Shown piece after piece: positions 17,011-27,468 of a stretch of 64,000 nt of DNA; position 1 is the stretch's first letter, and each line of letters starts with the position of its first letter. This DNA is from Gemmatimonadetes bacterium 2013_60CM_65_52 (lineage in GTDB: Bacteria; Gemmatimonadota; Gemmatimonadetes; Gemmatimonadales; Gemmatimonadaceae). A model generated the notes under the pieces. It saw only the letters and a program-made list of their open reading frames with translations. It made no database searches and was not told the origin of the DNA. The position numbers and the translations under genes are program-made. The stretch spans positions 575,406-639,405 of the forward strand of contig NGFI01000002.1 in NCBI GenBank assembly GCA_002215645.1, in the 5' to 3' direction.

Positions 17011-18544
17011 GCTCGGTCGCGGTCAGGAACGCGCGCGTCGTCTCCACCAGTGACGTCACCGAAGCCTCGTTCGCTTCGGCGGCGAGCGTCATGCCGGCCT
17101 CGCGAATGGCGTCGCTCGTGATCGGCCCGATGGAGATCGCAGGCACCGTCCTCGCGAGCGCGGCGCCAATTGCATCCAGGAATCCACGCACCGCGGATGC
17201 CGATGCGAAGGTCGCCGCATCCACGTGACTCGATGACATCGCCTTGCGTAGCGCCTCGCGATCAGTCTCGTCCGGCGTCGTGTGATAGAGCGAGATCACG
17301 TCGACGTCACATCCAAGTGCGCGCAGTCCGTCGGGCAGTACGTCTCGCGCCCCTTCGGCGGCGAGATAGAGCACGCGCCGGCCACGCACGTCATCTCTCG
17401 CGGCGAGTGCGTCGAGCAATCCCTCGGAGACGAAGCGCGCGGGAACCACATCGCCCGAGAGGCCGTGGGTGAGCAGTGAGTCGTTCGTGGCGCGGCCGAT
17501 GCATGCGATTCGAAGAGCGGCGAAAGCCCGCGCATCACGACCAGCGGAGCGGAGCGCGTCCCACGCGATCTGCACCGCGTTCTGGCTCGTGAAGATCACC
17601 CAGTCGTATTCCTGGAACGTCGTCCTGGCGAGGCGTTCGCGCGCGTCGTCGAGCGGCTCGATTCGTAGTGCGGGCATCTCCAGCACTTCCGCGCCGAGCT
17701 CGAGAAGGGCGTCGCGCACGCCCGCGGCCTGAGCTGAAGCACGCGTGACGACAATTCTCCTGCCGAACAGCGGCCGGCGCTCGAACCAGGCGATCTGATC
17801 GCGCAGCGCGACGACGTCGCCGATGATGGTGATCACCGGAGCAGAGAGGCCGGCGTGCATGATGGCGTCGGCCAGCGTGGCGATCGTGGCGACGACGGTC
17901 CGCTGTCGCGCATGAGAGCCCCACTGCACAGCTGCCGCCGGTGTGTCCACGGACATGCCTGCCTCGAGGAGCGCGCGAGAGATCCCTGGCAGTGTCTTCA
18001 CGCCCATGTACAACACGATCGTTCCGCCTGCCTGCGCCAACGATGCCCATGAGACGTCCGGTTCATCCTTTGTCGGATCCCCGTGACCTGTCACGAAGGT
18101 GACCGACGTCGCGAGCCCGCGATGCGTAACGGGAATGCCGGCGTATGCGGGCGCGGCGATTCCCGCAGTCACACCGGGCACGATCTCGAACGCGACACCG
18201 GCCGCGGCAAGCGCCAAGGCCTCCTCGCTACCTCGGCCAAACACAAAGGGATCGCCGCCCTTGAGTCGCACGACACGCTTGCCTTCGCGCCCCAGACGCA
18301 CCAATAGCGCATTGATGTCGTCCTGCGACCAGGATGCGCGGTCGCCTCCGCGTTTCCCGACGTCGTACACCTGCACAGCCGGGTTGGCTCGACGTGCTCC
18401 GTCAACGATGCCGGGATTCGCGAGCGCATCGGTGGCGATTGCGTCGCACACGCGGAGGAGCTGGTGTCCGCGCACCGTGATCAGGCCTGGGTCACCGGGC
18501 CCTGCCCCGACCAGATACACGAGGCCGCGCGCCTCAGCCGTCAT
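16988..18544 (-). CDS. cobA-hemD: Fused uroporphyrinogen-III C-methyltransferase / uroporphyrinogen-III synthase
   Basis: A 518-residue two-domain enzyme. Residues 1-245 are the SAM-dependent methyltransferase (VYLVGAGPGDPGLIT, RLKGGDPFVFGRG, GVTAGIAAPAYAGIPVTHR), making precorrin-2 for siroheme or B12. Residues about 255-505 are uroporphyrinogen-III synthase (FGRRIVVTRASAQA, DWVIFTSQNAV, IGRATNDSL, ATFASASAVRGF), closing the tetrapyrrole ring. Such fusions are known in several phyla. ATG at 18544 overlaps the ccmD stop (ATGA). The frame is open upstream through ccmD and ccmC without family similarity. Confidence 0.92.
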   Translation of the reverse strand: MTAEARGLVYLVGAGPGDPGLITVRGHQLLRVCDAIATDALANPGIVDGARRANPAVQVYDVGKRGGDRASWSQDDINALLVRLGREGKRVVRLKGGDPFVFGRGSEEALALAAAGVAFEIVPGVTAGIAAPAYAGIPVTHRGLATSVTFVTGHGDPTKDEPDVSWASLAQAGGTIVLYMGVKTLPGISRALLEAGMSVDTPAAAVQWGSHARQRTVVATIATLADAIMHAGLSAPVITIIGDVVALRDQIAWFERRPLFGRRIVVTRASAQAAGVRDALLELGAEVLEMPALRIEPLDDARERLARTTFQEYDWVIFTSQNAVQIAWDALRSAGRDARAFAALRIACIGRATNDSLLTHGLSGDVVPARFVSEGLLDALAARDDVRGRRVLYLAAEGARDVLPDGLRALGCDVDVISLYHTTPDETDREALRKAMSSSHVDAATFASASAVRGFLDAIGAALARTVPAISIGPITSDAIREAGMTLAAEANEASVTSLVETTRAFLTATEHAAPGQH

Positions 18545-18687
18545 GCCTGATCGTTGCTCGCGACGATTTGACTCACGCGTGCGCCCAAGCGGCGAAGACG
18601 CACGCGCAGCGAAATGGCGTACCCGACGTAAATCACTGCTGCCGCGACGTACGCCGCGTGATAATAACCCGCGTTGTCGGGCGTCAC
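18541..18687 (-). CDS. ccmD: CcmD-like heme exporter small subunit
   Basis: A 48-residue single-span protein from GTG at 18687: polar start TPDNAGYYHAAY, one hydrophobic helix VAAAVIYVGYAISL, then a basic tail RVRLRRLGARV. Size, topology and place directly after ccmC are those of CcmD, which helps release heme-bound CcmE from CcmABC. The start overlaps the ccmC stop (GTGA) and its stop overlaps the cobA/hemD start (ATGA). CcmD sequences diverge strongly, so the call rests mainly on position and topology. Confidence 0.72.
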   Translation of the reverse strand: MTPDNAGYYHAAYVAAAVIYVGYAISLRVRLRRLGARVSQIVASNDQA

Positions 18688-19403
18688 GACGCGTTCTCCA
18701 TGTCGAGTACGGCGTCTCGCAGTGTGGCGTAGCGATAGCGCGCGCGCAGCAACCCGGCAAAGAGCAGCGTCAGCGCGAGAAAGCTGGGGAAGAACGTCCA
18801 CTGCATCTCCGGCGGCATGGACGGCTGGCTCGGCTTCAGCACGATCGGCATGGGATGCATCGTGCGGAAGAGATAGACGGTGAGGTGAATGAAGGGGATG
18901 AGGAGCGCTGTCAGCAGTCCCAGGACGGCCGAGAAGCGGGCACGCATCGCGCGGTCGTCGATGGCACCGCGCATGAGCAGGTAGCCCAGGATCAGGAGCC
19001 ACAGAAACAGTGTGGCGGTGAGCCGTGCGTCCCACGTCCACCAGGCGCCCCAGATCGGTTTGCCCCAGAGCGGCCCGGTGATCAGCACCACGGTCGTGAA
19101 CGCGAGGCCGACCTCCGCGCTGCTCTCCGCCACACGATCGAGCGTTTCGTCGCGGAGCCAGAGGTACAGCGCGCTCGCGACCGCCATGAGCGCGAATGCG
19201 AGATACAGCGCAACGAACGCCGACGTCGCGTGCACGTAGAGGATCTTCTGCGCTGAACCCTGTGATGCTTCAATCGGCGTGAACCAGATGACGCGGACGT
19301 ACACCGCCGCGAGCGCGGCGAAGCCGGAGAGGAGAATCCAGTCTGTTCCGCGCGCTGACGTCGCGAGCGAATCGACGCCGTGATGCTGAATGCGGTCCGT
19401 CAT
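18684..19403 (-). CDS. ccmC: Heme exporter/handling protein CcmC
   Basis: A 239-residue membrane protein with about six helices. The tryptophan-rich heme-binding motif WGAWWTWDARLT is in the middle, flanked by conserved histidines (ILYVHATSAF and PFIHLTVYLFRTMHP). It delivers heme to the chaperone CcmE in cytochrome c maturation. ATG at 19403 overlaps the ccmB stop. The open frame continues 28 codons upstream inside ccmB. ccmE, F, G and H are not in this window. Confidence 0.93.
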   Translation of the reverse strand: MTDRIQHHGVDSLATSARGTDWILLSGFAALAAVYVRVIWFTPIEASQGSAQKILYVHATSAFVALYLAFALMAVASALYLWLRDETLDRVAESSAEVGLAFTTVVLITGPLWGKPIWGAWWTWDARLTATLFLWLLILGYLLMRGAIDDRAMRARFSAVLGLLTALLIPFIHLTVYLFRTMHPMPIVLKPSQPSMPPEMQWTFFPSFLALTLLFAGLLRARYRYATLRDAVLDMENAS

Positions 19404-20098
19404 TCTTCGACCGTGAAGGGATACGCGAGCGTGCAGGCGACGATGAACACCACGTCGAAGCCGACGAGGATGCGGAGCCATGGCCACGCATCCGCAATCG
19501 GGCGGCCCGCGAGGAGCCGCGCGGTGGTCTGTGCCGCCGTCATGACAATCGGAAGAAAAAATGGAAGACTCAGCATCGGCAGCAGCAGCTCCGCGAGCCG
19601 CGTATTCACCGCCATGCTGCTGAACAGTGTGCCAACCGCAACGATCCCGATGGCCGCGAGCACAGCGACGCCGGCAAGTGGCAGAAATACTTCGCCAACG
19701 GGGAGATTGTAGAACAGCGCAAGAGCGGGCAGCGTGATGGCTTCCACGCCGACGACGAATGCGAGGTTCGCAAGCGCCTTGCCAAGGTAGATCGCCTCTC
19801 GTTCCACAGGCGCCGCAAGCAACGCGTCGATAGCCCTGTCAGCCTGCTCCACGCCAAACGAGCGTTGCAGCCCGAGCAACGCGCTGAACGTGAAGATGAC
19901 CCACAACACGCCGGGCGCGAGGTCCATCGCGGCGACGGCGGTGGAGTCCCATGCGAAATAGAAGATCGTGACGCCGAGCAGCGCGAAGACGACCGCCGCG
20001 AGAAACGCCGTTCGCGTACGGAACTCGATGGCGAGATCCTTTCGCGCCACGAGCCACGACGCTGTCAGGATTCCCGGTGGCCGCGCGTCGTCATGCAT
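19400..20098 (-). CDS. ccmB: Heme exporter membrane subunit CcmB
   Basis: A 232-residue protein with six hydrophobic segments. It shows the CcmB-typical opening VARKDLAIEFRTRTAF and the FERxAGxLDALL-like block FGVEQADRAIDALLAAPV. It is the permease partner of CcmA in the complex that drives heme-CcmE release. ATG at 20098 overlaps the end of ccmA by 8 bases. Order ccmA-ccmB-ccmC-ccmD is the usual one. Confidence 0.93.
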   Translation of the reverse strand: MHDDARPPGILTASWLVARKDLAIEFRTRTAFLAAVVFALLGVTIFYFAWDSTAVAAMDLAPGVLWVIFTFSALLGLQRSFGVEQADRAIDALLAAPVEREAIYLGKALANLAFVVGVEAITLPALALFYNLPVGEVFLPLAGVAVLAAIGIVAVGTLFSSMAVNTRLAELLLPMLSLPFFLPIVMTAAQTTARLLAGRPIADAWPWLRILVGFDVVFIVACTLAYPFTVEE

Positions 20099-20831
20099 CG
20101 GTCGTCACCAACTCGCGATACTCACGGACGTACGACGTCGCGTCGACGCCACCGCGCTGCTCATAACGTGCAAACCGGCCGCGACGCATGATGGCGGCAT
20201 GCGTCGCCAGCGCGAGCCCTTCACCGAGATTGTGCGTCACCACCACGAGTGCGGCCCCGCTGGCCCTCCGTTCGGTGAGCGCCTCAGTGAGTGCCGCCGA
20301 GCCGACGTCGTCGAGGCCGGTATACGGCTCGTCGCAGAGCAGCACACGCGGCTCATGCACGATGGCTCGCGCGATTGAGACGCGCTGTTGCAACCCCCTG
20401 CTGAGCGAGCGCACGGGCGTCTCGCTGCGATCCGCCACACGCATCGCTGTCAGCGCACGACGTGCCGCGTCTGCCGGCGAGCGCAGTCCGTATAGCCGTG
20501 CCGAGAACTCTACATTTTCTCTCGCGGTGAGAGCGCTGTAGAGCATGCCTGCATGGGATACGAATCCCACCTGAGCGCGCGCCCGCGAACCGCTGCGCAA
20601 CACGACGCCGCCCACGCGGCACGAGCCCGCGCTCGGCTTCAACAGACCGGAGAGCAGGCGCAGCAACGTCGTCTTTCCAGCGCCGTTTGGCCCGAACACG
20701 GCCAGGCATTCGCCGGCGCGCAGCGTGAAGGAAACGCCGTCCACCACCGGCCGTCCGCCAAACGCGCGCACCAGCGACTCGGCTTCGACCGCGACATCGG
20801 AATCGTCGGCAATGTGAGACGGCGCGCTCAT
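20091..20831 (-). CDS. ccmA: Heme exporter ATPase CcmA
   Basis: A 246-residue ABC ATPase. Walker A GPNGAGKTT is at about residues 47-55, the signature LSRGLQQRVSIAR near 143, Walker B VLLCDEPYTGLDD near 164 and the switch His in VVTHNLGEG. With CcmB it forms the ATP-driven part of the cytochrome c maturation system. It is the first gene of the long minus-strand heme operon ending near 11789. Upstream (20832-20938) is a short divergent region shared with the MBL hydrolase gene. Confidence 0.92.
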   Translation of the reverse strand: MSAPSHIADDSDVAVEAESLVRAFGGRPVVDGVSFTLRAGECLAVFGPNGAGKTTLLRLLSGLLKPSAGSCRVGGVVLRSGSRARAQVGFVSHAGMLYSALTARENVEFSARLYGLRSPADAARRALTAMRVADRSETPVRSLSRGLQQRVSIARAIVHEPRVLLCDEPYTGLDDVGSAALTEALTERRASGAALVVVTHNLGEGLALATHAAIMRRGRFARYEQRGGVDATSYVREYRELVTTDA

Positions 20832-20899
20832 CCGGATAACATACCGACAGGCCGGTCGCCATGAGAGGGAAAAACCTTTACATCGCCGCCATGCGCGCG

Positions 20900-20929
20900 G
20901 TGACGCGAGACCGTGAGATCACATAGAAT
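20900..20929 (+). promoter_or_regulatory. Candidate promoter of the MBL hydrolase gene
   Basis: GTGACG (20900-20905) and TAGAAT (20924-20929) are 18 bases apart. The TAGAAT ends 9 bases before the ATG at 20939, so the message would have almost no leader. There is no clear ribosome binding site, which fits near-leaderless expression. Only a sequence match. Confidence 0.35.
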
Positions 20930-20938
20930 GCACGGGAT

Positions 20939-21883
20939 ATGACACGCATCTACACACCTGCCACTCGGCTGGATGACGACCTCTGGCTGCTCGACCTGAA
21001 CTTCCAGGGCGAGCCGGGTGTGATCGCCTCGTATCTCATCACCGGACCGCAGGGTCATACACTGATCGAAACGGGGCCGGGCTCGACGCTGAACGCGCTC
21101 GAGCACGCAGTGTCGGCGGCGGGCGCACGACTGGAGGACGTCACACAGCTTGTGGTAACGCACATCCACCTCGATCACGCGGGCGCGGCAGGCGCTCTGC
21201 TCCGACGTGTTCCCGAGGCGCGATTGCTCGTGCATCCCGTCGGCGCACCACACATGATCGATCCATCGCGCCTCATTCGTAGCGCCACGCGCATCTATGG
21301 CGACCGTATGGACGTCCTGTGGGGCGCATTCGAGCCGTGTCCGGCGGAACGCGTCACCCTGCTCGCCGACGGGCAGATCGTCACGTGCGGTTGGCGCACT
21401 CTCCGCGCGCTCCACACGCCGGGGCACGCCTGGCACCACATCGCCTTTCACGACGCGTCGGGCGACTTGCTGTTCACGGGCGACGTTGGCGGCGTACGGA
21501 TTCCGGGCGCGCACATCGTTCGGCCGCCGACACCGCCTCCGGACATCGACGTCGAAGCCTGGCATGCGAGCATCGACCGTATGCTGGCGCTGGCGCCAAA
21601 GCATCTCCTCATGACGCACTTCGGTCGCTTCGACGATCCCGAACGTCACCTCGGCGAGCTGCGCCGCCGGCTCGACGAATGGACGGAGTGGGTCCGCCAG
21701 CGTCTCGAGCTCGGCGACGATGCCGACGCGATCGCCCAATCGCTGCGCGAGCGAAACGATGCCGACGTCGTACGGGACACCAGCGACGCTACGCTCGCCG
21801 TGGCATACGAGCTCGCCACGCCGTCGCGCATGACCGTGGATGGACTCGCGCGTTATGTCACGAAGCGATATCCACGCCCCTAG
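20939..21883 (+). CDS. MBL-fold metallo-hydrolase
   Basis: A 314-residue metallo-beta-lactamase-fold enzyme. The zinc-binding signature THIHLDHAGA is at about residues 76-85, a further His is in HTPGHAWHH, Asp in LLFTGDVGG, and the last His in LLMTHFGRFDDP, so the dinuclear site is complete. The C-terminal helices (residues 235-305) are of the type seen in hydrolases cleaving thioesters, phosphodiesters or lactones; the substrate is unknown. The 3' end overlaps the convergent MFS gene by 26 bases. Confidence 0.88.
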   Translation: MTRIYTPATRLDDDLWLLDLNFQGEPGVIASYLITGPQGHTLIETGPGSTLNALEHAVSAAGARLEDVTQLVVTHIHLDHAGAAGALLRRVPEARLLVHPVGAPHMIDPSRLIRSATRIYGDRMDVLWGAFEPCPAERVTLLADGQIVTCGWRTLRALHTPGHAWHHIAFHDASGDLLFTGDVGGVRIPGAHIVRPPTPPPDIDVEAWHASIDRMLALAPKHLLMTHFGRFDDPERHLGELRRRLDEWTEWVRQRLELGDDADAIAQSLRERNDADVVRDTSDATLAVAYELATPSRMTVDGLARYVTKRYPRP

Positions 21884-23504
21884 TCTCGCGCACGAACAAA
21901 GTCCCGATGACCAGCGTGACGAGCGCGACTCCCACCGGGTACCACAGCCCCGAGTAGATGTTGCCCGTAGACGCCACAATGGCAAAGGCGGTCGTCGGAA
22001 GGAATCCGCCGAACCAGCCATTGCCGATGTGATATGGCAGTGACATGGACGTGTAGCGAATTCGCGTCGGAAACATCTCCACGAGCATCGCGGCGATGGG
22101 GCCGTAGACCATGGTGACGTACAGGACGAGGATCCAGAGCAGAAGAACGACCATCGCGACGTTCATCTGTCCGGTGACCGATTTCGTCGGATACCTGGCC
22201 GCCGTAAGCATCGCGTTGAGCGCATCGTCGAACGACTTGGCATCCAGACTCGCGCGAGGCCCGCTCGCGTCGTAGGACGGAAGGCTCGTGGCGCCAACGC
22301 GGATCTCGGTGCGCCCGCCGGCACGCGCCTCATTGGTGTAGGGAATGCCGCGTTTCACCAGTGCGGCCTTCGCGACGTCGCATGGTGACGTGAACTTCGT
22401 CTTGCCCACCGGATCGAACTGCACCGAGCAGGTTGCGGGATCCGCCACGACCACGACGGGAGCCGCTTCCTGCGCGGCGGCCAGCGCGGGATTGGCGTAA
22501 TGGGTGATGGCCTTGAAGATCGGGAAGTACGTGAGCACGGCGAGCAACAAGCCCGCCATGATGATCGGTTTGCGGCCGATGCGGTCGGACAGCGCGCCGA
22601 ACACAATGAAGAACGGTGTGCCCAGCAGCAGCGACGCTGCGATGAGCAGGTTCGCGGTCTGCGGATCCACCTTGAGTGTCTGCGTGAGAAAGAAGAGCGT
22701 GTAGAACTGCCCCGTGTACCACACGACGGCCTGCCCCGCCGTCAGGCCGAAGAGCGCCAGAAGTACCAGCTTGAGGTTGCCCCAGCGCGCGAACGACTCC
22801 GTGAGCGGCGCATGGGATCCGCGTCCCTCGGCCTTCATCCGCTGAAACAGCGGCGACTCGCCGAGCGTGAGGCGGATCCACACGGAAACGCCAAGCAGAA
22901 TCAGCGACACGAGGAACGGGATTCGCCATCCCCACGCCTCGAACGCCGGCGTACCCAGCACCGTGCGGCAGCCGAGAATCACGAGCAGCGAGAGCAGCAG
23001 TCCGAGCGTCGCGGTGGTCTGAATCCACGCGGTGTACTCTCCGCGCCTGCCCATCGGTGCGTGCTCGGCGACATACGTCGCAGCGCCCCCGTATTCTCCG
23101 CCAAGCGCGAGACCCTGGAGCAACCGCAGGAGAATGAGCAGCGCCGGTGCCGCCACGCCGATCTTCGCATAGCTCGGCAGCGCGCCCACGAGCGTCGTGG
23201 ACGCGCCCATGATGAGAATGGTGATCAGAAACGTGTATTTTCGGCCGGCCAGGTCGCCGAGGCGCCCGAACACGATCGCGCCGAATGGCCTGACCGCGAA
23301 GCCCGCGGCAAACGCCATGAGAGCGAAGATGAACGCCGTCGTCGGGTTCGCGACGCCCGAGAAGAACTGCTTCGAGATGATCGCAGCGAGCGATCCATAC
23401 AGATAGAAGTCGTACCATTCGAACACCGTGCCGACGGACGACGCGAGAATCACGCGGCGCACATCGGATCGGGTCATCTCGAGCACAGGAGCCGAAGCCA
23501 TCAT
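21858..23504 (-). CDS. MFS transporter, metabolite:H+ symporter (MHS/ShiA-ProP) type
   Basis: A 548-residue transporter with 12 predicted helices. The start (SSVGTVFEWYDFYLYGSLA), GRLGDLAGRKYTFL, the loop RLLQGLALGGEYGGAATYVAEHAP and FGALSDRIGRKPIIM are typical of the MHS family, which takes up organic acids, shikimate or betaine-like solutes with protons. Unusually, about 110 residues (roughly 335-445, with Cys in DPATCSVQFDP and FTSPCDVAK) are inserted between two C-terminal helices and should form a folded domain outside the membrane. The gene is divergent from acs, so uptake of an organic acid feeding acetyl-CoA synthesis is plausible but unproven. Confidence 0.85.
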   Translation of the reverse strand: MMASAPVLEMTRSDVRRVILASSVGTVFEWYDFYLYGSLAAIISKQFFSGVANPTTAFIFALMAFAAGFAVRPFGAIVFGRLGDLAGRKYTFLITILIMGASTTLVGALPSYAKIGVAAPALLILLRLLQGLALGGEYGGAATYVAEHAPMGRRGEYTAWIQTTATLGLLLSLLVILGCRTVLGTPAFEAWGWRIPFLVSLILLGVSVWIRLTLGESPLFQRMKAEGRGSHAPLTESFARWGNLKLVLLALFGLTAGQAVVWYTGQFYTLFFLTQTLKVDPQTANLLIAASLLLGTPFFIVFGALSDRIGRKPIIMAGLLLAVLTYFPIFKAITHYANPALAAAQEAAPVVVVADPATCSVQFDPVGKTKFTSPCDVAKAALVKRGIPYTNEARAGGRTEIRVGATSLPSYDASGPRASLDAKSFDDALNAMLTAARYPTKSVTGQMNVAMVVLLLWILVLYVTMVYGPIAAMLVEMFPTRIRYTSMSLPYHIGNGWFGGFLPTTAFAIVASTGNIYSGLWYPVGVALVTLVIGTLFVRETRGVDIAS

Positions 23505-23565
23505 GCCTCCAGGGGCCTTTGAGGTCGCTTAACCTTACGGGCGGCGGCGTCCAGTCAAGAGACAG

Positions 23566-23594
23566 TTGATTCCGCGCATTCACCTCGGCAGAAT
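23566..23594 (+). promoter_or_regulatory. acs: Candidate leaderless promoter of acs
   Basis: TTGATT (23566-23571) and CAGAAT (23589-23594) are separated by 17 bases. The -10-like box ends 6 bases before the acs ATG at 23601, so transcription would begin at or next to the start codon. No Shine-Dalgarno sequence is visible, consistent with leaderless translation. Confidence 0.4.
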
Positions 23595-23600
23595 CACGTC

Positions 23601-25562
<1,962 letters not shown>

Positions 25563-25587
25563 TGGATCACCAGAACCCGCTCATCCA

Positions 25588-26133
25588 ATGACTCGCGTAC
25601 TGTCGTACTCCGCCGCCCTTGCTCTCGCCGTTGCCGCTGCGTGCCACCATGCGCCGCCGAACGACAACGCCATCCGCGCCGTGGCCTACCTGCTCGATTC
25701 GGCGGGACGCGAAGTCGGCAACGTGCGCCTTACGGAGCAGCCCGGTGCGTCGGGCCTCATGTACGAGATCACGATCTCGCGGGGCGCGACGACCGGGCAA
25801 CACGGCATCCACTTTCACACCGTCGGCAGCTGCGACGCCGCGACGCAGTTCAGCTCCGCGGGCGGGCACTTCAACCCGTATGCAAAGAAGCACGGGCTGA
25901 TGGCGCCGGACGGGCCGCACGCCGGCGATCTCGAGGCCATCACCATCGACTCCTTCGGGCACGCGACGTTCCTCGCGGGAACGCCGCGCGTCACCTTGTC
26001 GCCTGGTCCCACGTCGCTGCTGGACGCCGATGGAAGCTCCGTGGTGCTGCACGCCCTGCCGGACGATCAGCGCACGGATCCCAGCGGGAACAGCGGCGCA
26101 CGCATCGCCTGCGGCGTGATCACGCGGGTGTAG
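25588..26133 (+). CDS. sodC: Cu/Zn superoxide dismutase, lipoprotein-type
   Basis: A 181-residue exported enzyme. The signal ends in the lipobox-like LAVAAAC, so it is probably lipid-anchored outside the cytoplasm. All metal ligands are visible: the HxH pair in GIHFHTVGSC, His in GGHFNP, KKHG and PHAGDLE, the Asp of GDLE, and the late His in VVLHALPDD. The two disulfide cysteines are in GSCD and IACGVI. It converts superoxide to peroxide. ATG at 25588 is the only start giving a proper signal. The last 14 bases overlap the convergent symporter gene. Confidence 0.9.
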   Translation: MTRVLSYSAALALAVAAACHHAPPNDNAIRAVAYLLDSAGREVGNVRLTEQPGASGLMYEITISRGATTGQHGIHFHTVGSCDAATQFSSAGGHFNPYAKKHGLMAPDGPHAGDLEAITIDSFGHATFLAGTPRVTLSPGPTSLLDADGSSVVLHALPDDQRTDPSGNSGARIACGVITRV

Positions 26134-27406
26134 CCGGACTCACGCCGGCCACGCGCGTGGCCGGCGTCTCGGACATCGTACGCTCGCGGAGCGCGTCGTC
26201 GAACGCATTCTCGCTTCGCGCAATCACGAGCGTCGCGGCACCGTTGCCAATGAGATTGGTGATCGCGCGGGCCTCGCTCATGAAGCGATCCACGCCGAGC
26301 AGGATCGCCACACCCTCCACCGGCACCACCCGCATCGCCGCAAGGGTGCTCGCCAACACGATGAATCCGGAGCCCGTTACACCGGCGGCGCCTTTGGACG
26401 TCAGCATCAACACGCCGAGCACGCTCAACTGCTGCGTGATCGTCAGCGGGACGTGAAATGCCTGCGCGATGAAGATCGTCGCCATCGAAAGGTAGATCGA
26501 CGTGCCGTCGAGATTGAACGAGTAGCCGGCAGGAATCACCAGCCCCACGATCGGTTTGGCACAGCCGTATCGCTCCATCTTGTCGAGCATCCTGGGCAGC
26601 GCCGCTTCGCTGGACGACGTCCCCAGCACGATGAGAATCTCCTCTCGGATGTAGCGGAGATAATGCCACAGCGAGAATCCGTACGCGCGCAGCACCGCGT
26701 TCAACACCACGAAGATGAAGAGCGCCATCGTCACGTAGACGTCCAGCATCAGGCGTCCGAGCGGCAGCAGGCTCTTTACGCCGAACGTGCCCACCGTGTA
26801 GGCCATCGCGCCGAACGCGCCAATCGGCGCAACGGTCATTACGATCGCCACGATGCGGAAGAACACCGTCTGCAACCGGTCGAGGAACTCGACGATCGGA
26901 CGTCCCTGTTCGTGTGTGAACGCCAGTGCCACGCCGAACAGCACGGCAAAGAACACCACCTGGAGTACGTCGCCGCTGGCAAACGCGCCGACGACGCTCG
27001 ACGGCACGATGTGAGTGACGAATTCGACGAAGGTGAGCGCCTTGCCGGCCTCTGCATACCTGGAGACGTCTGCCTTGGCGAGCGCGCTGACGTCGAGCCC
27101 GTCCCCGGGCCGCGTGAGATTCACGACGAGCAGCCCGATGCCGAGCGCGAACGTCGTCACGATCTCGAAGTAGAGGAGCGCCTTGCCTCCGACGCGGCCC
27201 ACCTGCTTCAGATCGCGCATGCCGGCGATGCCGAGCACGATCGTGAGGAAGATCACCGGCGTGATGATCATCTTCACCAGATTCACGAACGTGTCGCCGA
27301 CCGGCTTCATCGCCCGTGCGGTGGAGGGCGACACCAGGCCGAGCGCGACGGCAATGCCGATCGCGACGAGGACCTGCACGGTCAGATTGCGGTGAAGGCG
27401 ACGCAT
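26120..27406 (-). CDS. Dicarboxylate/amino acid:cation symporter (DAACS family)
   Basis: A 428-residue secondary transporter of the DctA/GltP family. Signature blocks are the serine-rich hairpin LGTSSSEAALPRMLDKME, the VIPAGYSFNLDGTSIYLSMA motif, TSKGAAGVTGSGF and VDRFMSEARAITNLIGNG. It imports C4-dicarboxylates or glutamate/aspartate with protons or sodium. Its last codons (ETPATRVAGVSPATPA) are not family-like and coincide with a 26-base perfect palindrome. A TAACTTGG box ends 4 bases before the ATG, suggesting leaderless transcription. Confidence 0.93.
   Translation of the reverse strand: MRRLHRNLTVQVLVAIGIAVALGLVSPSTARAMKPVGDTFVNLVKMIITPVIFLTIVLGIAGMRDLKQVGRVGGKALLYFEIVTTFALGIGLLVVNLTRPGDGLDVSALAKADVSRYAEAGKALTFVEFVTHIVPSSVVGAFASGDVLQVVFFAVLFGVALAFTHEQGRPIVEFLDRLQTVFFRIVAIVMTVAPIGAFGAMAYTVGTFGVKSLLPLGRLMLDVYVTMALFIFVVLNAVLRAYGFSLWHYLRYIREEILIVLGTSSSEAALPRMLDKMERYGCAKPIVGLVIPAGYSFNLDGTSIYLSMATIFIAQAFHVPLTITQQLSVLGVLMLTSKGAAGVTGSGFIVLASTLAAMRVVPVEGVAILLGVDRFMSEARAITNLIGNGAATLVIARSENAFDDALRERTMSETPATRVAGVSPATPA
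26142..26167. repeat. 26-base perfect palindrome between convergent genes
   Basis: The sequence is self-complementary over 26 bases around the centre ACGC/GCGT, with GCCGGCC arms. It encodes part of the symporter C-terminus (PATRVAGV) and lies 9 bases past the sodC stop. It could serve as a bidirectional RNA 3'-end hairpin or be a REP-like element; no U-tract follows on either strand. Confidence 0.6.
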
Positions 27407-27410
27407 GGGC

Positions 27411-27418
27411 CCAAGTTA
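27411..27418 (-). promoter_or_regulatory. Candidate -10-like box of the symporter gene
   Basis: On the minus strand TAACTTGG ends 4 bases before the ATG at 27406, with no ribosome binding site between. The same arrangement is seen before queC and aguB. This suggests leaderless transcription; only a pattern match. Confidence 0.35.
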
Positions 27419-27468
27419 GATTGGTATGTGTTGTGCGCTAGCTGTCCCCGACTCGAGCCCAGCCGATC

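Noticed and set aside
22500-23522. 340-codon open frame on the plus strand
   Set aside because: Antisense to the MFS transporter; rich in Arg, Glu and His as expected of a shadow frame.
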